Assembly: GCF_001304615.2 (NCBI RefSeq)
Contig: NZ_CP032683.1
Span: 496,001 to 560,000 of the forward strand
Source of the DNA: Methanosarcina flavescens
GTDB lineage: Archaea > Halobacteriota > Methanosarcinia > Methanosarcinales > Methanosarcinaceae
DNA: 64,000 nucleotides
Reading direction: 5' to 3'
The notes beneath the pieces were generated by a model. The model did not search any database. It was not told where the DNA came from and saw only the letters and a list, made by a program, of their open reading frames with translations. The first letter of the stretch is position 1. Each line of letters starts with the position of its first letter. Position numbers and translations under genes: made by a program. This document shows positions 44,209-53,303 of the stretch, piece by piece.

Positions 44209-44680
44209 ACTGAATTCCCCCTCTGGCTTGCTTTAACCCTAACGAATCTCTGGCGTTAGCAGAGAACGTGAAAGCAATAGCAAAAGTTACCCATTAACAT
44301 GTGAGTGATATTATATATTTGAGCCAATATTTATGAACCTGATGGAGAAAAGAGCCCAGAAACCAGATCTTATTAATGTCACTTATCCTGATAGAAAAAT
44401 GCTGCAAGCAAGCCTACAAGCCTTTTTTCAAAAGGCTTGAGCGAAACCGTTGCGCCGGTTTATCACGCCATCATGCCGGTTTTTGATCAAACTTTTTTCT
44501 AAAAAGTTTGCGGTCAAGCCTTTTCGTAAAAGGGTTTCAGCGCAACGGTTTCGGGTCAATGGTTTTGAGTCAATGGTTTTGGGTCAACGGTTTAGGATCA
44601 GCGGTTGCAGTTTATTTTCAGGTTTGAGCCTGAAAATAAACCTTAATGAAACTTTTATTAAAAATAAAAAATTAGGTTTT
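44209..44680. repeat. Dispersed intergenic repeat, copy 2, with flanking short repeats
   Basis: 44417-44518 is the second copy of the element seen at 40341-40412; 44417-44439 is a hairpin (CAAGCCTTTTT/AAAAGGCTTG) and 44480-44509 the exact 30-mer. Downstream, 44555-44610 has degenerate repeats of GGTCAATGGTTTTG. No gene is supported in the gap. Confidence 0.7.
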
Positions 44681-45487
44681 TCAGAGGCCTGAGCTTGAAG
44701 CCTCGTTCCTGCTGGATGCTAAAATTCTCGATTTTTCCTTTCTTGCACATTCCATTGCGTCTTCTGCAGCTTCCCTTATGGTATATCCTGCCTTGTGAAG
44801 GATAGTATCACCGAGCTGGGGGTCTTTATCCATGCTGGCAGTACAGGGATATGAGTGATGGGCTCCTGAGATGGTTTCTTTATAGTCTGAAACATCAGTC
44901 CAGCTGAGCTTCTTTGCCACAAACCAGGTGGAACCACAGGGGGCGTCCCTGAGAACGCCTGCACCTATGAACATCTTTCCATCAGGACTCATCTCGATCC
45001 TGAGCACAGGTCTTCCGAAGCCGAGGTCAACAAATGCATCTATAACAGGTTTTCCGGTTTTTTCAAGTGCACAGAAAGGCCTTGGTCCCTCAAACTCAAC
45101 TCCCATAGCTTCAAGCTCTTTTCTAAGCTGCTCAAGGACACCTGCAGGAGTTTTCTTTGAATCTTCAGCAGGTGCAATTACGGCTTTTGCCTTCGTTTTC
45201 TTCACGACGTCCGGAAGAGCTATAAGGAGATCGGGATGGATGCCAATAGCAAGTATAAGATCACATTCCGGAAGCTTTTGAGGCATGTACTGATCGGGCT
45301 CTTCTATAAATGTGGGCAGGTCTTCAGGAAATTCATGAATGCCTACGATCAGGTTTGCATATGATTTCCTGGCCTGTCTGCAGTGGTTGCAGAGTTCACC
45401 GCAGGACACGCAGAAATTTCCCGGGTTGATCAGGTTCTGGATAACTTTTCTCCCTAGTTCGCCTGAGTATAGTACAAGGATCTTCAT
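44681..45487 (-). CDS. DUF166 (thymidylate synthase-like) protein
   Basis: 268-residue archaeal protein of the DUF166/COG1810 family, annotated in the past as thymidylate synthase-like on weak grounds. NPGNFCVSCGELCNHCRQAR holds four cysteines suited to a metal or Fe-S site; DAPCGSTWFVAKKL has another conserved Cys. Found mostly in methanogens and relatives; function unproven. Starts MKILVLYSGELGRKV. Confidence 0.85.
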   Translation of the reverse strand: MKILVLYSGELGRKVIQNLINPGNFCVSCGELCNHCRQARKSYANLIVGIHEFPEDLPTFIEEPDQYMPQKLPECDLILAIGIHPDLLIALPDVVKKTKAKAVIAPAEDSKKTPAGVLEQLRKELEAMGVEFEGPRPFCALEKTGKPVIDAFVDLGFGRPVLRIEMSPDGKMFIGAGVLRDAPCGSTWFVAKKLSWTDVSDYKETISGAHHSYPCTASMDKDPQLGDTILHKAGYTIREAAEDAMECARKEKSRILASSRNEASSSGL

Positions 45488-45947
45488 AGCTTACTCCAAT
45501 TTTTAAAGGTTATAAGGGTTATTTTTTAGTTCTCAAATCCTCTTTGTAAAATGAAATTCCGGATTACTTCACCCCCAAAATGTAAAAAGAAAAGGGAACA
45601 TAGACCAGTGAGGAAATTTTTGAGGCATTGCCTGAGAAACTGCTAATACCCAGTTCTGGCAGCACCCTCCTTTAATTTCTATCTTGTTTTTGGTTCTTAT
45701 ACATTATAATTATTTGTTTCTATGTATAAATAATGAGAGTTTCGAGATAGAAATCAGTATCCATAATTAAATCTCATATATAAACTAAGGAAGAGAATCA
45801 GGATAAATACCAGGGAAAGGACAGTAAGAAAAGAAAAAAACAACAAAAGATAGAAGAGGAAACCAGGAAAAACCAGGATAAAAGAGAGAACCATGATAAA
45901 AGAGAAAGATTATCAAGGAAGGATTTTGTTATCCTATCTTCCTTTGT
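45488..45947. other. Gap with purine-rich tract
   Basis: 460 bp without a supported gene. 45783-45925 is nearly pure A/G on the plus strand, thus U/C-rich in the transcript that leaves the homocysteine operon on the minus strand, a likely termination region. The promoter of the DUF166 gene lies in the left half, which is AT-rich. Confidence 0.45.
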
Positions 45948-46334
45948 TTACTCTCCCAGTTTCAAAGCCCCGTGCGGGCACATCTTGATACAGACACCGC
46001 ACTGGATACATTTCTTTTCATCTACCTGGATACTCCAGGAACTGTCAAAGGAATAGACATTCATGGGGCAGACCGAAATACAGGCTCCGCATTCGATACA
46101 TTCTTCCTCATCCCTGTGAATAGGCCGGTCCAGAATGGAAACTATCGCCCCTCTCGATTCCAGAGCTTTTTTGATTTTATCAAATCTGGAATCGTTTACG
46201 TCCGCAATCAATTCACCATAAGTTGAGTCGATGTTTGCAACCATTATATTAATCAGGATTCCGGTTTCGACTATGGATTCGGAAATAATAGGGTTGTGGA
46301 TTCTTTCGGTAGGGATAGTGATCTTTATTTTCAT
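45948..46334 (-). CDS. NIL-domain/4Fe-4S ferredoxin protein of homocysteine synthesis
   Basis: 128-residue protein: an N-terminal NIL domain (about 1-75) followed by two 4Fe-4S motifs, CIECGACISVCPMNVY and CIQCGVCIKMCPHGAL. In M. acetivorans the homologous protein (MA1822) works with the DUF39 protein (MA1821) to form homocysteine from aspartate semialdehyde and sulphide without O-acylhomoserine. It starts two bases after the stop of the DUF39 gene, with GGAGG upstream, so the two are co-translated. Likely electron donor or cluster-handling partner. Confidence 0.92.
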   Translation of the reverse strand: MKIKITIPTERIHNPIISESIVETGILINIMVANIDSTYGELIADVNDSRFDKIKKALESRGAIVSILDRPIHRDEEECIECGACISVCPMNVYSFDSSWSIQVDEKKCIQCGVCIKMCPHGALKLGE

Positions 46335-46336
46335 GC

Positions 46337-47839
46337 TCAGTACCTCCTTGCAAGGAGTTTGCTTATATTGTCGCTCGTTATTATTCCGAGAACCCGCCTC
46401 TGAGTGTCGATTACCGGCATCGCCGATACTCCGTAACGGTCAAGCCGCCTGGCTGCAAGGTCTACAGGCTCATTCGGAGCGCATGTCAGTACTTTTTTCG
46501 TCATAACGCTTTCCACCGAGTCAAAACAGTTCTCTGCAACAGCTTTGGAAATGTCCCAGGCAGTAAGGATTCCGACCAGTTCGCCGGAGTCGGAAATCAC
46601 AGCCAGGTGGTTAAAGGAATTCTCCCAGATCTTCTTAGCTGCGTCCTGTATAGTTTGGTCTCTTTTAATGGTCACAATAAAACTGGACATCACGTCTTTT
46701 ACAAGAGGTACGGCTTGAGTCTGCTTCATAGGTTTGGCAAACCCTTCAACTTGCAGTCTTTCTACAGGCATGCTGACAAAAAATTTCCCGTGCTTAACCC
46801 ATTCTTTTAGCTCATTTGCGATTTTTCTTGCATTCTTGAAACTGGAAAGGGAAGAAGTCGGCACGTCTTTTCCGTTAATTTGCACCGAACCTGACTTGAG
46901 TTCGGCATAATTTACCTCTTTGATAACAGGCTTCTCCCGGCTTCCTACAGCATAATCCTGAACAGCGGTCACTATATCCTCATCACGGATTGCAGTTGCA
47001 GCAGCGAGCTTTTCGTTAAGAATAGGTATAGGAATTCCTATTCCCACATAGAGGGTGGTTCCATATCCGGTAAAGGAAGCAGCCCTTAAGTAGTCAGAAT
47101 TCATCTCCTTCAGGTTGCCTTTGAGCATAAGAGTCCCAAACCCTGAAGAAGGAGAATGTTGAGTTCCGTTCCCTATAACATACCCCTGGGCTCCTCCTAT
47201 GAAAATCCTCGTTCCCGTGCCTATAGTCTCATAGTCAGGATCATTTGAGAGAGGCGAAAGTACACCTGCTCCGGAATAGGTTACATTTCCGAAATTGGGC
47301 AGAAGCTCACCCATATAAGTATTCAGAATTCTTTTGGAACTATTAGTTGCCGCTGCATATTTCTGGTATGCGTTCCTCGGGTTCAGAAGAATTGCCTCGT
47401 TAAGGTCATCAAGGGTAATTGTAGTATCAAGCACTTTCCTGGGATAGCAGTCCGTCCCATAAGAAGTTGCATGAACACTGATCTCTTTGCCCCTGAGGAG
47501 ATCCTCAATAACGTGAGCTCCTCCATACTGGATTCCCCGTGTATCCGAAATCTGGGCAGCTCCAAGGTAAGCATCTACGGCTGCTACTCCGCTGTATGCT
47601 TCTACATTGTTAAACCAGAGTTTCTGGATTTTAATAGGAGGCTCGGAATGCCCGAGGTTAAGCATTAAACCGGATGAACACATAGCTCCGAATGTGCCTG
47701 TAGTAACTACATCCACTTCTTTTGCAGCCCTTTCAGCGCCAAGCTCCTCAACAATTGTGACCATCTCCTCGGCTGTCACTACATTGACGCTTCCATCTTC
47801 AATTTTTCTATTAATCTCATGAATTGATTTTTTAATCAT
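46337..47839 (-). CDS. Homocysteine biosynthesis protein (DUF39/COG1900) with CBS pair
   Basis: 500-residue protein. Residues 1-370 are the DUF39 domain required in M. acetivorans for direct sulphide incorporation into aspartate semialdehyde to give homocysteine. The two cysteines known to be essential fall at the same numbers here: Cys54 (FGAMCSSGLML) and Cys131 (YGTDCYPRKV). Residues 385-500 are two CBS domains (VKDVMSSFIVTIKRDQTI; VESVMTKKVLTCAPNEPV), which may sense adenosyl ligands such as S-adenosylmethionine. AGGAGA precedes the ATG. First gene of the two-gene unit. Confidence 0.93.
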   Translation of the reverse strand: MIKKSIHEINRKIEDGSVNVVTAEEMVTIVEELGAERAAKEVDVVTTGTFGAMCSSGLMLNLGHSEPPIKIQKLWFNNVEAYSGVAAVDAYLGAAQISDTRGIQYGGAHVIEDLLRGKEISVHATSYGTDCYPRKVLDTTITLDDLNEAILLNPRNAYQKYAAATNSSKRILNTYMGELLPNFGNVTYSGAGVLSPLSNDPDYETIGTGTRIFIGGAQGYVIGNGTQHSPSSGFGTLMLKGNLKEMNSDYLRAASFTGYGTTLYVGIGIPIPILNEKLAAATAIRDEDIVTAVQDYAVGSREKPVIKEVNYAELKSGSVQINGKDVPTSSLSSFKNARKIANELKEWVKHGKFFVSMPVERLQVEGFAKPMKQTQAVPLVKDVMSSFIVTIKRDQTIQDAAKKIWENSFNHLAVISDSGELVGILTAWDISKAVAENCFDSVESVMTKKVLTCAPNEPVDLAARRLDRYGVSAMPVIDTQRRVLGIITSDNISKLLARRY

Positions 47840-48201
47840 TAGGGTCTCCTCTATTTGTAAATTTATCTTGAAGATAATATTTATTAGAATTATATATTAC
47901 GTGTGATAATGCCAGAGGTAACAGCCCTGCCAGAGAAAGCGAAAAGCTGTGTCTGAGTACGGTTTATTTTTAGATTAACAGACTTATACCCTGAGTTTGA
48001 TAAACAATAATCATATTTACGAGTCATATATATTACTTACGATAATTGGGAATCACTTATCTCTTAATCCGGTTGTAAATAGATCGTAACAGTTTACACC
48101 GTATACAGTTTGTATAATCCGGATTCTTCCTTGACTGCAGGCAGGGTTATTTTCAGTAAATTTCTTATGCTTATAGGGTATACCCGAGGCCAGGTGATTC
48201 G
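47840..48201. other. Divergent promoter region
   Basis: 360 bp between the homocysteine operon (minus) and ribL (plus). AT-rich; near-repeats ATATATTACGTGTGATAAT and ATATATTACTTACGATAAT at about 47891 and 48028 could be related regulatory elements. No gene. Confidence 0.4.
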
Positions 48202-48621
48202 TTGACACGCATACTTGCTACCGGGACTTTTGATATTCTCCATCCCGGACATATTTATTTTTTGACCCAGGCACGAGAGCTGGGAGATGAGCTTTTCGTA
48301 ATTGTTGCTAGAGACTCGAATGTGACTCACAAGCCAAAACCAATTGTACCCGAGGAGCAGCGCCTTGAAATGGTAAATGCACTCGGGATGGTTGATAAGG
48401 CGCTTCTTGGCAGCGAAAAGGATATGTTTGAACCCCTGAAGGAGATAAGGCCGGATATCATTGCTCTTGGTTATGACCAGCGCTTTGACAGCGAACTTCT
48501 AGAAAAAGAACTTACTAAAAGAGGGCTACCCGCAAATGTGGTCAGGATTCCGCTTTCAAAGGAATGCCCACTTTGCAGTACAGGTGCAATCATAAAAGAA
48601 GTGCTTAAACGGTACGGGTAA
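48202..48621 (+). CDS. ribL: Archaeal FAD synthase (RibL)
   Basis: 139-residue nucleotidyltransferase that adenylylates FMN to FAD. GTFDILHPGHIYFL contains the HxGH motif; SKECPLCSTGAIIKEVLKR is a variant of the ISSTxI region with the two cysteines (CPLC) typical of the archaeal, reduction-dependent enzyme first described in Methanocaldococcus. TTG start with GGTGAT about nine bases upstream. It is near the ribC-ribH genes but on the opposite strand. Confidence 0.92.
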   Translation: MTRILATGTFDILHPGHIYFLTQARELGDELFVIVARDSNVTHKPKPIVPEEQRLEMVNALGMVDKALLGSEKDMFEPLKEIRPDIIALGYDQRFDSELLEKELTKRGLPANVVRIPLSKECPLCSTGAIIKEVLKRYG

Positions 48622-48708
48622 ATCTACCCCTACCGTTGCCTGATTCAACCAAAATCTGCTATTCTTTATTCATACCTCTTTTCAGAAAGATAAGTTACTA
48701 TGTTCAAT

Positions 48709-49851
48709 TTATGTAAATACCGCTTCAAGTCTCTCGAGGGCTTCCCTGATTCGGTCAATTGATGTTGCATAGGAGATCCTGATGAAATCTTCACCAGATG
48801 CGCCAAAAGCAATCCCAGGGGTAACTGCCACCTGAGCTTCCTTCAAAAGCCTCTCTGCAACTTCTGTCCCGTTTCCGTACTCGCTGACATTAGCAAAAGC
48901 ATAGAAAGCTCCATCGGGTTTTTTGCACTCAAGGCCCATTTTGTTCAGGCCATCGACAAGGACATCCCGGCGTACCTTGAAACGGTCAACCATTGCTTTA
49001 ACACTGTCCTGAGGGCCCTGTAAAGCCTCAAGCCCACCGTACTGAACAAATGTGGTTGCACTGCTTACTGAATGAGACTGAATCTTAAGTAGAAGTTTTA
49101 GAATCTCAGGAGGAGCAGTCAAGTAACCGAGTCTCCAGCCTGTCATGGCATATGCCTTTGAAAAGCCGTTTACAGTGATGGTTCTCTCCTGCATCCCGTC
49201 AAAGCTGCCAATGCTGATATGTTCTCTGCCATAGATAATTTTCTCATAAATCTCATCTGAGACTACAATGAGATCGTGGTCAATTGCAAGGTCGGCAATG
49301 CACTGCAAAGTCTTTTTTCCGAAGACCCCACCTGTTGGGTTTCCCGGGCTATTTACAACGATTAGTTTGGTTTTATCAGTTATGTATTCTTCAAAATTGT
49401 CGGGAATGAAACCTTTTTCAGGGACTGTTGGGACCCAGACTGTTTCTGCCCCTGCAAAACGTATGCATGCATCATAAGTTACCCATGCCGGGTCAAACAG
49501 AAGAGCCTGGTCTCCATCATCAAGGACACCCATCATTACCTCAAAAATTCCCTGTTTTGCGCCGGGAGTGACAAGCACGCCTGCCTCGGTTACATCGAGG
49601 TTATTTTCCGTCCTCAATTTTTCGGCAATGGCTGCCCTTAGCTCCGGGATACCTGCAGACGGGGCATAATGGGTTTTTCCCTCATACATGGCCTTTGCCG
49701 CAGCATCGCAGATATTTTTCGGGGTATTGAAATCAGGTTCACCAAGGCTGAAATTGATGACGTCTATACCCTCTTTAATCATTCTGGTTGCAATGTTGGA
49801 GATCCTTATCGTTGCGGATTCTTCTACACGCTTGAGCCTTGCGGATGTCAT
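48709..49851 (-). CDS. aspC: Aspartate aminotransferase, class I
   Basis: 380-residue PLP enzyme. The cofactor lysine is in VNGFSKAYAMTGWRLGYL, with NSPGNPTGGVF and VSDEIYEKIIYG upstream and the substrate arginine in DFIRISYATS. It interconverts aspartate and oxaloacetate. It follows ribH by 55 bp and is probably in the ribC-ribH-aspC unit; aspartate feeds the homocysteine pathway encoded 1 kb away. Usual family length. Confidence 0.9.
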   Translation of the reverse strand: MTSARLKRVEESATIRISNIATRMIKEGIDVINFSLGEPDFNTPKNICDAAAKAMYEGKTHYAPSAGIPELRAAIAEKLRTENNLDVTEAGVLVTPGAKQGIFEVMMGVLDDGDQALLFDPAWVTYDACIRFAGAETVWVPTVPEKGFIPDNFEEYITDKTKLIVVNSPGNPTGGVFGKKTLQCIADLAIDHDLIVVSDEIYEKIIYGREHISIGSFDGMQERTITVNGFSKAYAMTGWRLGYLTAPPEILKLLLKIQSHSVSSATTFVQYGGLEALQGPQDSVKAMVDRFKVRRDVLVDGLNKMGLECKKPDGAFYAFANVSEYGNGTEVAERLLKEAQVAVTPGIAFGASGEDFIRISYATSIDRIREALERLEAVFT

Positions 49852-49906
49852 AGGGATGGTCCTGGTATGTTACATTTTGCTAGCTTATTCAAGATATTAT
49901 AGAAAT

Positions 49907-50311
49907 TCACAGCCGCCGCACCAGCTTTACTGCAGCTTCAACTGCCCGTTTTGCATAATCCACACGTTCATGAGCTGCCATGCGGGTCATGCCTGGGCCG
50001 GGAATTCCGAGAGTTACAGGCTTATTAAACTCAAGAGAAAGATCCATGATCTTCCTTGCAGCATGCTGCATAACAACCTGGTCATGATCAGTCTCGCCTT
50101 CAATTACGGATCCTATGGTAACCACGGCATCGATGTCGTTCCTCTGGCAAAGCTTCTTGATTGCAAGGGGCATGTCAAAGACCCCAGGAACAAGAATTGT
50201 CTCTTTAACTGTTGCCCCCAGGAACTCCGCATGTTCTCTCCCTAGCAGTTCCATCTGATAAGTCAGATCCCTGTTAAATTCAGCTACAACAAATCCTAGG
50301 CTGATAGTCAT
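49907..50311 (-). CDS. ribH: 6,7-dimethyl-8-ribityllumazine synthase
   Basis: 134-residue lumazine synthase that condenses ribulose-5-phosphate-derived butanone phosphate with aminoribitylaminouracil. [41 protein letters not shown] (catalytic His in DHD) are typical, and the short archaeal length fits. It lies 39 bp after ribC. Confidence 0.93.
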   Translation of the reverse strand: MTISLGFVVAEFNRDLTYQMELLGREHAEFLGATVKETILVPGVFDMPLAIKKLCQRNDIDAVVTIGSVIEGETDHDQVVMQHAARKIMDLSLEFNKPVTLGIPGPGMTRMAAHERVDYAKRAVEAAVKLVRRL

Positions 50312-50350
50312 CTAATAAGGTCTCCAGTCTTTGTTTTTACTTAAATTGCT

Positions 50351-50833
<483 letters not shown>

Positions 50834-50920
50834 TCAAATTTAAAATCTTTTTTCCGGTTTTTCCTGAAGAGGTCTGGTAGATCTATGATTTTATTCAGTA
50901 GATATATAACTTAATCCTGT

Positions 50921-52072
50921 TCAGGCTCGGTCAATAACCCTGATCGCAGCTTCTGTACCTGCTCCCAGGCTGTCAATATAACCACGCTTATTTAATACAA
51001 TTTCCAGCTGCTGGATGGTTGAGAGCACATCTCTTGCTGTAACATTTCCCATGCATCCTATTCTGAAAATCTTGCTCTTAAGACGCTCCTGCCCGCCTGC
51101 AATAATTACGCCCTGTTTCTTCATATCATTCTTTATGTCTTCACTATCAATGCCTGCGGGAGCTTTCATTGCAGAGACCGTATTGGAGTAATGGCTGTAC
51201 TCGTTAAGCTGCGGGAACATCTCAATATTCAGCTCGGCAATTGCTGCTCTTACGGCTTCGGAGAGGATTCTGTGTCTCTTAATCCTAGCATCCATTCCTT
51301 CCTCTTTTACGATATGCAGAGCTTCCTGAAGTGCATAAAACAGAGGGATCGCAGGCGTATAAGGTGTCTCCGGTCTGGGTTTGTCCCCGCTCTTTTTATA
51401 TGCCAGGAGGTCGTTATAATAAGGTCTTTTTGTTATTCCTTTCATAGCCTCAAGAGCCTTTTCGCTTACAGAAACGATTGAAAGTCCAGGAGGGGCTGCA
51501 AGGCATTTCTGTGAACCTACAACTGCAATGTCAACTCCCCATTCATCAACTCTGACATTGTCACCTCCAATGGAGGTCACGCCGTCCATAATAAAGAGGG
51601 CGTCATGCTTTCTGGCAAGTTTGCCAATTTCTGCAGCCGGGTTGAGAATGCCTGTAGACGTCTCGTTGTGGACGAGTGTGATAGCTTTTGCTCCTTCTTC
51701 GAGTTTTTCCTTGATAACCTCAAGGTCAATCGGAAGACCCCATTCGAATACAGCAGGAACGACATCCGCATAGAGAGCTGCAATATCTTTAAAGCGTTCT
51801 CCGAACTTTCCGTTTTCTATAGCAATAACCTTATCCCCATTACCAACTAAAGACCCTACAGCAGCTTCCATTCCTGCCGTTCCCGAGCCACTGAGCAAAA
51901 AGATATCGTTATCCGTCTGAAAAACGTTAGAAAGGATTTCCCTGCAATCAGTATATATTTCGGCAAATTCCGCACTCCGGTGGTTGATCATCGGCTTTGA
52001 CATCGCTCTAAGGACTCTGGGTGCAACAGGTACGGGACCAGGCATCATGAGAAGAATGTCTTCCAGATCCAT
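50921..52072 (-). CDS. Class V alanine-glyoxylate/serine aminotransferase family protein
   Basis: 383-residue PLP enzyme of the AGAT/serine-pyruvate branch. MMPGPVPVAPRVLRAMSKPM at the N-terminus, SGSGTAGMEAAVGSL, MDGVTSIGGD and VGSQKCLAAPPG (cofactor Lys) are visible. The methanogen enzyme has broad specificity and has been proposed to supply phosphoserine aminotransferase activity. It lies 105 bp upstream of ribC on the same strand, co-transcription uncertain. Confidence 0.88.
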   Translation of the reverse strand: MDLEDILLMMPGPVPVAPRVLRAMSKPMINHRSAEFAEIYTDCREILSNVFQTDNDIFLLSGSGTAGMEAAVGSLVGNGDKVIAIENGKFGERFKDIAALYADVVPAVFEWGLPIDLEVIKEKLEEGAKAITLVHNETSTGILNPAAEIGKLARKHDALFIMDGVTSIGGDNVRVDEWGVDIAVVGSQKCLAAPPGLSIVSVSEKALEAMKGITKRPYYNDLLAYKKSGDKPRPETPYTPAIPLFYALQEALHIVKEEGMDARIKRHRILSEAVRAAIAELNIEMFPQLNEYSHYSNTVSAMKAPAGIDSEDIKNDMKKQGVIIAGGQERLKSKIFRIGCMGNVTARDVLSTIQQLEIVLNKRGYIDSLGAGTEAAIRVIDRA

Positions 52073-52389
52073 ATTTATTATACTCCACTTTTCAAGATTT
52101 AATCGATTTGTTTTTTACTTATTTAAAAGCACTTGTATTAATTCTGAAATTTAAAAATATTACATGTCTGAGTTAATTAAGAATTATGACAGTACGACAA
52201 AGTATATCCAAAAGGTACTTTAATGTCTCAATCCCTTAGATTCTTCGACAGGATTTAACAAATTAATTTTTTTATTGGGATTAAGCGTTAAATTCCATTT
52301 GGAGTTCAGGTTTAATTAGATCCTAGTATATAATTGATGTGCTTTCATGAATGTTCCGGAAATTGCCTTATCAGGAAAGTGAATTCCGG
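52073..52389. other. AT-rich gap
   Basis: 317 bp between two minus-strand genes. It should contain the promoter of the class V aminotransferase. No gene or repeat recognised. Confidence 0.35.
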
Positions 52390-52953
52390 CTACTGACCCT
52401 GCAGGAGTTTCATCACATCGTGTTTTGTTACGAGGCCGATGACTGTTCCTTTTTCTACTACCAGCACGGCAGGATTTCCTTCTAGGATATGCGAGACGAC
52501 TGAAATCGAAATACCAGGAGATACTGTTGGGAAGGACTCCCCCATTATCTCGGAAACTTTCAACTGAGAAATTGATTTTTTCTTACTTTCGGCCATCAAT
52601 TTTACTATCATATCTTCTGAAACACTTCCAACCGGGATGCCCCCATCAAGCACAGGAACCTGTGAAAAACCATGAGTATGCATAAGATTCACCACTTCTT
52701 CCACGGAATCATCTGGAGAGACATGAATAACAGGGGAATGCATCAGATCTCTTATAATAATCTGTTGTTCCTTTTCGACTTCATCAAAAGCATCAAGGAT
52801 TTTCCTGACGGTTGAAAGCCTGGGGTCCACATCTCCCGATTCGATGCGAGCTATAAGGGGTTGGCTTACTCCTGCCCTTTTAGCCAGGTCGCTCTGGGTA
52901 AGCCCGAGTTCATTTCTTCTTTTTTTAAGATCTTCGGGTGTTGGAAGCTGCAT
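52390..52953 (-). CDS. XRE-type HTH regulator with CBS pair
   Basis: 187-residue regulator. Residues 5-60 are a Cro/CI helix-turn-helix (RRNELGLTQSDLAKRAGVSQ, IARIESGDVDPRLSTVRKIL); residues 68-187 are two CBS domains (IRDLMHSPVIHVSPDDSVEE; VSEIMGESFPTVSPGISIS). This COG3620 architecture suggests transcription control by an adenine nucleotide or similar ligand. It ends in TAG; readthrough would add about 14 residues. No Shine-Dalgarno is seen, and a perfect palindrome begins 21 bp upstream of the ATG, so it may regulate itself from a short-leader transcript. Confidence 0.88.
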   Translation of the reverse strand: MQLPTPEDLKKRRNELGLTQSDLAKRAGVSQPLIARIESGDVDPRLSTVRKILDAFDEVEKEQQIIIRDLMHSPVIHVSPDDSVEEVVNLMHTHGFSQVPVLDGGIPVGSVSEDMIVKLMAESKKKSISQLKVSEIMGESFPTVSPGISISVVSHILEGNPAVLVVEKGTVIGLVTKHDVMKLLQGQ

Positions 52954-52973
52954 ATATATTACTGATAGTAATT

Positions 52974-52990
52974 ATGATATTTAATATCAT
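52974..52990. promoter_or_regulatory. 17-bp palindrome at the regulator's promoter
   Basis: ATGATATT-T-AATATCAT, 8-bp perfect arms, 21 bp before the ATG of the XRE-CBS gene. It overlaps the TATA-like AT core expected at this distance, so occupancy by the HTH protein would block its own transcription. Confidence 0.5.
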
Positions 52991-53303
52991 TGGTTAACAT
53001 AATTTTTGAAGTTTAAATATAAATGAAGGTTTAATCCTGATAAATCGTTTTCGGAAAGACACTACAAAATATGCGGGTAAAAAGAGGAGAATTTAAAAAT
53101 AGGTCGACCTTAACGGTCAGTTAATACATTGAAGTACCTAAAAAATTAGTATTGTCGTAAAAAAGTAAGCTCTCAAATAAATATAGAAGTAAGTCAGTAA
53201 ACATTCAGTGAGAAATAAGTTAAAAAATATACAGATAGAAACAGGTTAATAGGCAAGCAGAAAAAATAAGAGGAAGATAAAAATGTACTCTTACCGTTCT
53301 TAC
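52991..53303. other. AT-rich gap with purine-rich 3' flank of cdc48
   Basis: About 310 bp. 53190-53290 is A/G-rich on the plus strand, so U/C-rich in the transcript leaving the cdc48 gene, a likely terminator zone. No gene. Confidence 0.4.
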
